The notes under the pieces are model-generated. The model searched no databases. It had not been told where the DNA came from and was given only the letters and a program-made list of their open reading frames with translations. A stretch of 8,042 nt of DNA from JBQCEE01 sp051960575 (lineage in GTDB: Bacteria > Actinomycetota > Actinomycetes > Mycobacteriales > Jatrophihabitantaceae), in assembly GCF_051960575.1 (NCBI RefSeq), contig NZ_JBQCEE010000210.1, forward strand, positions 1 through 8,042, written 5' to 3'. The translations under genes and the position numbers were made by a program. Shown piece after piece: positions 6,800 through 8,042 of the stretch. The first letter of the stretch is position 1. Each line of letters begins with the position of its first letter.

Positions 6800-6805
6800 C
6801 AGACT
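6800..6805 (+). promoter_or_regulatory. Weak -10-like hexamer (CAGACT) before the YjbR-like gene
   Basis: CAGACT differs from the frequent actinobacterial TAGACT at one base and ends six bases before the ATG at 6812. No Shine-Dalgarno precedes that ATG. This layout would give a leaderless internal transcript in addition to read-through from the aminotransferase gene. The evidence is position and resemblance only. Confidence 0.3.
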
Positions 6806-6811
6806 GCCGGC

Positions 6812-7246
6812 ATGGACACCGCCCCGGACGACGCGATCGCGCGCGTGCGCGAGATCTGTCTCGCCCTGCCGGGCGCGACCGAGCGCTGCAGCCACGGCTC
6901 GGCGTCGTTCTTCGCCGGCAAGCAGTTCGTGTCGATCGACGACCACCACCACGGCGCCGAGCACCTCGCGTTCTGGTGCCCGGCGCCGCCCGGTGCGCAG
7001 GAGGCGCTGGTCGCCCGCGACCCGGCCCGGTTCTTCCGGCCGCCCTACGTGGGGCACCGGGGCTGGGTCGGCGTGCGGATCGACGACGACCCAGACTGGG
7101 ACGAGGCCGAGCTGCTCATCCGCGACGCCTACCGCCAGATCGCGCCGAAGCGGCTGCTGGCTCAGCTCGACGCGGGCACCGGGGCGACGACGACCGGTGC
7201 CGACTCGGCCGACTCGGCGCCCGACCGCATCGCGCGGACGACGTAG
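6812..7246 (+). CDS. MmcQ/YjbR-family protein with a short C-terminal extension
   Basis: The product has 144 residues. Residues 5-118 match the MmcQ/YjbR (CyaY-like double-wing) fold: IARVREICLALPGATERCSHG, then ASFFAGKQFVSI, AFWCPAPPGAQEALVARDPARFFRPPYVGHRGWVGVRI, and DEAELLIRDAYRQIAPKRLLAQLD. Family members are usually called DNA-binding, but no activity is established for this branch. Residues 119-144 are a low-complexity Ala/Thr/Ser/Asp tail encoded almost wholly opposite the 3' end of the FnIII gene, so it is probably a non-functional extension reached because the frame has no earlier stop. The gene follows the aminotransferase by 26 bases and may be co-transcribed with it. Confidence 0.85.
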   Translation: MDTAPDDAIARVREICLALPGATERCSHGSASFFAGKQFVSIDDHHHGAEHLAFWCPAPPGAQEALVARDPARFFRPPYVGHRGWVGVRIDDDPDWDEAELLIRDAYRQIAPKRLLAQLDAGTGATTTGADSADSAPDRIARTT

Positions 7247-7755
7247 CGGTACTCCCGCCCGTTCACCAGATCGGTGTCGCGGTAGTACGTCGCGAGCGTG
7301 TGCGCGACGAGCAACCCGTCTCGGTACACCCGGTACGACGACGCCCCGCGCACGTCGTCCCACCGCAGGACGGCGGCCCGGTCGCGCGCCTGCGCGCGGA
7401 TTGCGCCGGGCGCGCCGGGGATGTGCGCGGCCGGTGTGGCCGACGCCGGTTCCGACGGCGCCGACTCCGCCGTGCCGGCGACCGCGGCGACGGCGTAGGT
7501 GAACGTGGTGCCGTTCAGCAGGCGAAGATCGGTGTGGGCGGGGGACGTGGTCAGGGCCACCCCGCGGCCGTTCCGCAGCACGCGGTAGGCCGTCGCACCC
7601 GCGACCGGCTGCCAGCTCAGGTGGACGCACGCGCTGCCGGGCGCCGCGACCAGGCCGCGGGGGACCGGCGGTGGAACGTCGTCCCGTCCGGGTGCGTCCT
7701 CGTCGCGGACGAGCGGACCTGGCCCGGCCGGCTGCTGCAGCTGGGTCTGCGTCAT
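7162..7755 (-). CDS. Protein with two fibronectin type III domains, no visible signal peptide
   Basis: The product has 197 residues. A Pro/Asp-rich N-terminal segment (1-32) is followed by FnIII domain 1 (about 33-108: HLSWQPVAGATAYRVLRNG, TDLRLLNGTTFTYAVAAV) and FnIII domain 2 (about 113-192: VLRWDDVRGASSYRVYRDG, YRDTDLVNGREYRYVVRA). These are the Trp, Tyr and NGxxYxY signatures of FnIII beta-sandwiches. Such domains normally belong to secreted glycosidases or surface proteins as spacers or binding modules. Here there is no signal peptide, catalytic domain, membrane segment or LPxTG-like motif, so its location and partner are unknown. The start is ATG at 7755 with a good Shine-Dalgarno. It lies 111 bp downstream of a sortase gene on the same strand. 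Its last 85 bp overlap the YjbR gene in antisense, and the overlapped part includes real FnIII strands (EYRYVVRA), so this frame is the constrained one. Confidence 0.82.
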   Translation of the reverse strand: MTQTQLQQPAGPGPLVRDEDAPGRDDVPPPVPRGLVAAPGSACVHLSWQPVAGATAYRVLRNGRGVALTTSPAHTDLRLLNGTTFTYAVAAVAGTAESAPSEPASATPAAHIPGAPGAIRAQARDRAAVLRWDDVRGASSYRVYRDGLLVAHTLATYYRDTDLVNGREYRYVVRAMRSGAESAESAPVVVAPVPASS

Positions 7756-7761
7756 CGGATG

Positions 7762-7767
7762 CCTCCC
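7762..7767 (-). promoter_or_regulatory. Ribosome binding site of the FnIII gene
   Basis: GGGAGG on the minus strand, six bases before the ATG at 7755, is the strongest Shine-Dalgarno in the window and decides this start. Confidence 0.75.
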
Positions 7768-7866
7768 GCAGTGGAAGGAGGGGCCCCGCTGGCCACAGTG
7801 TCCGGCGTCGCCCCGCCCGCCGCTGTCGGGCGATCGGTCACCCGCTGCCGCACGTCGACTCGGCCG

Positions 7867-8042
7867 TCAGCCGAGGTGGGCCGAGACGACGAGGTTGCTG
7901 AGGTAGCTGCCGGTGACGGCGTCGAAGGCGCCGGTGCACGTGATCAGCCGCAGCACGGGCGACGCCTGCGGGCCGTACACCAGTCGGCTGGGGAACCGCG
8001 CCTTGACGAAGGTCTGCCGGTCGTCGACGACGAAGCGTCGGG
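7867..8042 (-). CDS. Sortase, probably class F (C-terminal 57 residues; N-terminus outside the window)
   Basis: Only the last 57 residues are visible, ending at TGA 7869-7867, so the protein begins beyond the right edge. The fragment contains LRLITCTGAFD followed by SYLSNLVVSA. This matches the beta7-Cys-beta8 end of actinobacterial class F (or class E) sortases, with the nucleophilic Cys in the LITC motif. Sortases are membrane-anchored extracellular transpeptidases that cut a sorting motif in surface proteins and join it to the cell wall or to pilins. Oddly, there is no arginine after the catalytic Cys, where canonical sortases carry the third catalytic residue. The next gene on this strand encodes the FnIII protein. 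The 111-bp gap between the two shows no terminator or obvious promoter. Confidence 0.75.
   Translation of the reverse strand, partial: RRFVVDDRQTFVKARFPSRLVYGPQASPVLRLITCTGAFDAVTGSYLSNLVVSAHLG

Noticed and set aside
7780..7787. GGGGCCCC palindrome in the gap between the sortase and FnIII genes, considered as terminator or operator.
   Set aside because: No loop, no T-run, and such short GC palindromes are expected by chance at this base composition.
7671..7901. Plus-strand 76-codon frame across the FnIII/sortase gap.
   Set aside because: Arg-rich translation with no ribosome binding site or family resemblance; it overlaps two supported minus-strand genes.

Overview
This 8-kb window comes from a very GC-rich, high-GC Gram-positive genome, almost certainly an actinomycete. 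The evidence is near-exclusive G/C third codon positions, GTG starts, -10-like hexamers placed directly before start codons (leaderless style), a mycobacterial-type HisN histidinol-phosphatase, a BTAD/AfsR-family regulator and the end of an actinobacterial class F-like sortase. I cannot name the genus. I see no tRNA, rRNA, CRISPR array, IS element or phage gene.

Layout. (1) Positions 1-3052, minus strand: a giant AfsR/SARP-like regulator (winged helix, BTAD, AAA/NACHT-like ATPase, helical repeats). It is open at the left edge, so its C-terminus lies outside the window. (2) 3053-3166: a divergent control region. It carries three direct repeats with an exact 11-bp period, which is the layout of SARP operators, and an inverted repeat just before the next gene. 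(3) 3167-4519, plus: a BBE/6-hydroxynicotine-oxidase-like covalent flavoprotein oxidoreductase. (4) 4535-5317, minus: hisN, converging on the flavoprotein gene with 15 bp between them. (5) 5341-7246, plus: a short putative operon of a DUF2087 protein, a PLP-dependent class I/II aminotransferase (4-bp ATGA overlap) and a MmcQ/YjbR-like protein. It diverges from hisN across only 23 bp. (6) 7162-8042, minus: a two-domain fibronectin type III protein whose 3' end overlaps the YjbR gene tail to tail by 85 bp, preceded by the 3' end of a sortase gene cut by the right edge.

How the parts may work together (inference). The regulator and the flavoprotein look like a regulator/target pair sharing one operator region. 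HisN is a housekeeping histidine-biosynthesis enzyme. The DUF2087-aminotransferase pair is probably translationally coupled. The sortase and FnIII genes are co-directional and could be a small surface-related unit, but the FnIII protein has neither a visible signal peptide nor a sorting motif. The window is mostly ordinary actinobacterial chromosome. The most informative non-coding signals are the 11-bp-phased repeats and the very tight hisN/DUF2087 bidirectional promoter. I found no clear undescribed system.
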